A DNA stretch of 64,000 bases from Rudanella paleaurantiibacter (GTDB lineage Bacteria; Bacteroidota; Bacteroidia; Cytophagales; Spirosomataceae), in NCBI RefSeq assembly GCF_009184635.1, contig NZ_WELI01000010.1:184261-248260 (forward strand). Reading direction: 5' to 3'. The notes beneath the pieces were generated by a model. It was not told the DNA's origin, searched no databases, and worked only from the letters and a program-made list of their open reading frames with translations. Below are positions 62,149 to 64,000 of this stretch, piece after piece. Each line of letters opens with the position of its first letter. Positions within the stretch are counted from its first letter, which is position 1. Position numbers and translations under genes: made by a program.

Positions 62149-62577
62149 ATGAACTGGGGAAAAAGCATTGTGCTCACCTTCGTTTTGTTTGCCGGTTTTA
62201 TCGGCAGCATGGTGTTCTGGATGACCCGTCAGCGTGTTGACCTCGTTCGGGATGACTACTATCAGGACGAGATTAAATACCAGCAGCACATCGACCGCGT
62301 TGTCAATACGGCCCGGCTGGGTGCGCCTGTGAGCATGACTTACGAGGCCGCCCGGCAGGAAGTCGCGTTTACACTGGCGGCTGCCGTGCAGAAAGGCGAA
62401 GTAACGTTTTACCGCCCCGCCGACCGTCGGCTCGACGTTCATCAGACACTGATGGCCGGGCCGGCCGGTGCCCGAACGGTATCGACCGCCAAACTGGCGA
62501 GTGGCTTCTGGAAAGTGCAGATCAGCTGGTCGGACGGCGAGCATGATTACTACGCAGAAAAAGAGCTGGTATTATGA
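62149..62577 (+). CDS. ccoH: CcoH/FixH family protein
   Basis: A 142-residue protein with one N-terminal span (MNWGKSIVLTFVLFAGFIGS) and a periplasmic beta domain with YYQDEIKYQQHIDR, typical of FixH. It is required for cbb3 oxidase assembly. It overlaps the next gene by 4 bp (ATGA). Confidence 0.88.
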   Translation: MNWGKSIVLTFVLFAGFIGSMVFWMTRQRVDLVRDDYYQDEIKYQQHIDRVVNTARLGAPVSMTYEAARQEVAFTLAAAVQKGEVTFYRPADRRLDVHQTLMAGPAGARTVSTAKLASGFWKVQISWSDGEHDYYAEKELVL

Positions 62578-63269
62578 GCACGTGGTGGTGGGCAGCGGCT
62601 TTCCTGACGGGGCTGGCGGGTAGCCTGCATTGCGTAGGCATGTGTGGCCCATTGGCCATGGCCCTTCCACTGGGACGGTTGCCGCAGCACCAACGGGCCT
62701 GGGGCTTACTTACCTACCAACTCGGGCGGCTTTCGGCCTATGGGTTGTTGGGGGCCGTAGTGGGCCTGGTAGGGCAGGGGCTCTGGCTGGTTAATCTGCA
62801 AGGCCCGGTATCCATCGGGTCGGGGCTGTTGCTGCTGATCTGGGGGTTTAGCGGCCGGGCACACGGTGGCGTAGCGAGTTCGCTCACGCACAAGCTGGGC
62901 CTGTCGGTAGTGATGGCGCGGTTGCTAACTCAGCCTCGGCTGGGGGCTTTTCTGGGCCTGGGTTTCCTGAACGGACTGTTGCCTTGTGGGCTTATTTACA
63001 CGGCCCTTACGGGTACGCTCGTGAGTGCGAGCCCACTGGCTGGCATGACCTACATGCTGTTCTTTGGCCTCGGTACCCTGCCCGCCCTGCTGGGCATTCG
63101 CACCCTGACGGCCTACCTCACAGTACCGCTTCGCCAACGACTCACCCGTGCCTTGCCCGTAGCCACTATTCTGGTGGGCGTATTGCTACTGATTCGGGGG
63201 TTGAGTGTGTACCCGCACTGGATGGATAAAACGGCACCCAACAAGCCAATTCCTGTTTGCCACGGCTGA
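62574..63269 (+). CDS. SafE/DsbD-like membrane protein of the cbb3 locus
   Basis: A 231-residue protein with about six spans, labelled in this group as sulfite exporter TauE/SafE or DsbD_2 family. Two Cys are near the start (LHCVGMCGPLAMA), and NGLLPCGLIYTAL is a second signature. Relatives are regularly found at the end of cbb3 operons and are thought to handle copper or redox for oxidase maturation. Sulfite transport is not supported. It is translationally coupled to ccoH. Confidence 0.83.
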   Translation: MSTWWWAAAFLTGLAGSLHCVGMCGPLAMALPLGRLPQHQRAWGLLTYQLGRLSAYGLLGAVVGLVGQGLWLVNLQGPVSIGSGLLLLIWGFSGRAHGGVASSLTHKLGLSVVMARLLTQPRLGAFLGLGFLNGLLPCGLIYTALTGTLVSASPLAGMTYMLFFGLGTLPALLGIRTLTAYLTVPLRQRLTRALPVATILVGVLLLIRGLSVYPHWMDKTAPNKPIPVCHG

Positions 63270-63413
63270 AGAGGGGTAAAGTGCCGGGAGATTTACTTTA
63301 TGCACGGTATGCGATCAGGCAGCATTAAACCGAATTATTCAAAACAGGAGTTTTTGGGCCGGAAAACCCCCAATGGCTAAACCGGGTTCGTTACGCATGA
63401 GCTATTAACAGGG

Positions 63414-63847
63414 AGCCCCGATGGGGCAACGTATTTTGCCCCCGTGGTGGGATGGCTAATTCGAAGTCCAAACTAATTCTGCTCCACTACCGAAAGAAAA
63501 CGATCTTGTAGTACCCCAGAGGGGTTGACCTTCAATTATAAACTTGGGAGCATCCAGTCAGGCTGAGCCTGTCGAAGCCCTGAGCGCCAGCAATTTTCCT
63601 CAACACACGTTAATTTATAGTGTTGTAAAACTACAGAATAGGAGTCATCCCAAATTTTAAAGTCTTGATGTTTTTGGCTCAACGCTCGTTTTGATGCCCC
63701 GTAGGGGCTGAACATGGGTAGCCAACCCGAGCATGGACCCAAGGTCAGAGCCCCGAAGGGGCGTAACTTGTTTAAGGTTACGCCCCTTCGGGGCTCTGGT
63801 GTTCCGAGGAGACGTCTTTTCTACCAATATTGGGCCCCTGACGGGGC
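63414..63847. repeat. Cluster of GCCCC-GGGGC hairpin repeats
   Basis: The 621-bp region 63270-63890 has no gene. It holds several small hairpins: GCCCCGATGGGGC (63415), ACCCCAGAGGGGT (63513), GCCCCGTAGGGGC (63696), and GCCCCTGACGGGGC (63834). A perfect 22-bp inverted repeat (63746-63767 with 63777-63798, loop of 9) contains two more. The word GGCTGAGCCTGTCGAAGCCC (63560-63579) is a dispersed repeat seen in many bacteria. The cluster borders an IS5-type element. Confidence 0.75.
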
Positions 63848-63890
63848 GTTCGGGTAAAGCATCTCCCCCTAACCTAGAGTGTGTGGACAA

Positions 63891-64000
63891 TCAGAGCAAC
63901 AAAATCATACTTGAAGCCAGATGAACCATCGCCAAGAAGCTGCTGGCTGTTTTTTCGTAGCGAGTTGCTACCCGGCGATACTGTTTCAAGCGGTTAAAAT
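63891..64000 (-). CDS. IS5-family transposase, C-terminal end (partial)
   Basis: Reading the minus strand from the right edge, 36 codons end in TGA: FNRLKQYRRVATRYEKTASS then FLAMVHLASSMILLL. The R-R-V-A-T-R-Y-E-K pattern is the conserved C-terminal part of IS5-family DDE transposases. The 5' part is outside the window, so intactness cannot be judged. The adjacent sequence AGTGTGTGGACAATCAGAGC may belong to the element's end. Confidence 0.85.
   Translation of the reverse strand, partial: FNRLKQYRRVATRYEKTASSFLAMVHLASSMILLL

Noticed and set aside
62574..63269. Sulfite exporter function for the last cbb3-locus gene
   Set aside because: The family name is historic; gene context and conserved cysteines point to oxidase maturation instead.

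Overview
The window is a stretch of bacterial chromosome at roughly 55-60% GC. It looks like a Cytophagales bacterium of the Spirosoma/Rudanella type (phylum Bacteroidota). This is inferred from SusC-like TonB receptor architecture, promoter boxes of the form TAnnTTTG without Shine-Dalgarno sequences, fused CcoNO and CzcA-CzcC proteins, DPP-IV and M1 exopeptidases, and many dispersed palindromic intergenic repeats. No rRNA, tRNA, CRISPR or phage was seen.

Layout. 1-2376 (minus): malonyl-CoA synthetase with the MadL/MadM malonate transporter, cut by the window edge. 2434-2980: a PIN-toxin/antitoxin pair. 2991-5446 (minus): a MetE-like methyltransferase and an aromatic-acid-type MFS transporter. 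5807-8881 (minus): a TonB receptor with a small lipoprotein behind a striking double palindrome. 9063-10316: an Hsp70-like ATPase. 10545-14447 (minus): secreted M1 and S9 (DPP-IV) peptidases. 14612-19020: an AraC regulator divergent from a hydroxyproline-type catabolic set (DapA-family deaminase/dehydratase, proline-racemase-family epimerase, FAD dehydrogenase). 19039-19530: a tandem array of palindromic repeats. 19587-23245: a secreted esterase divergent from a large secreted glutaminase-like protein.

23489-43563 is a Wzx/Wzy-type exopolysaccharide cluster: stand-alone receiver, OPX lipoprotein, Wzc-like protein with a degraded kinase site, flippase, polymerase, four glycosyltransferases, a hexapeptide acyltransferase, a WecA-like initiating transferase, and an unusual three-module protein (APH-like kinase + nucleotidyltransferase-like + thymidylate-kinase-like). 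It closes with an NtrC-type regulator and a hybrid histidine kinase that probably control it. The three-module protein is the best candidate here for an undescribed activity.

43632-50507: a heavy-metal RND efflux system (adaptor; pump fused to its outer-membrane channel; His-rich exported protein) divergent from a MarR regulator. 50631-53459: DinB, two alpha/beta hydrolases and a DUF4442 protein. 53544-63269: the complete cbb3 oxidase locus (ccoI, a fatty acid desaturase, ccoS, fused ccoNO, ccoQ, one-heme ccoP, ccoG, ccoH and a SafE/DsbD-like membrane protein). The right end holds a cluster of GC-rich hairpins and the 3' end of an IS5-family transposase.

Intergenic DNA is dominated by three families of short-word repeats (AATGAATA-type, GAGTGAAT-type, GTCTAATGTCCA-type). 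They share one design: direct words, a core, then the complementary words.
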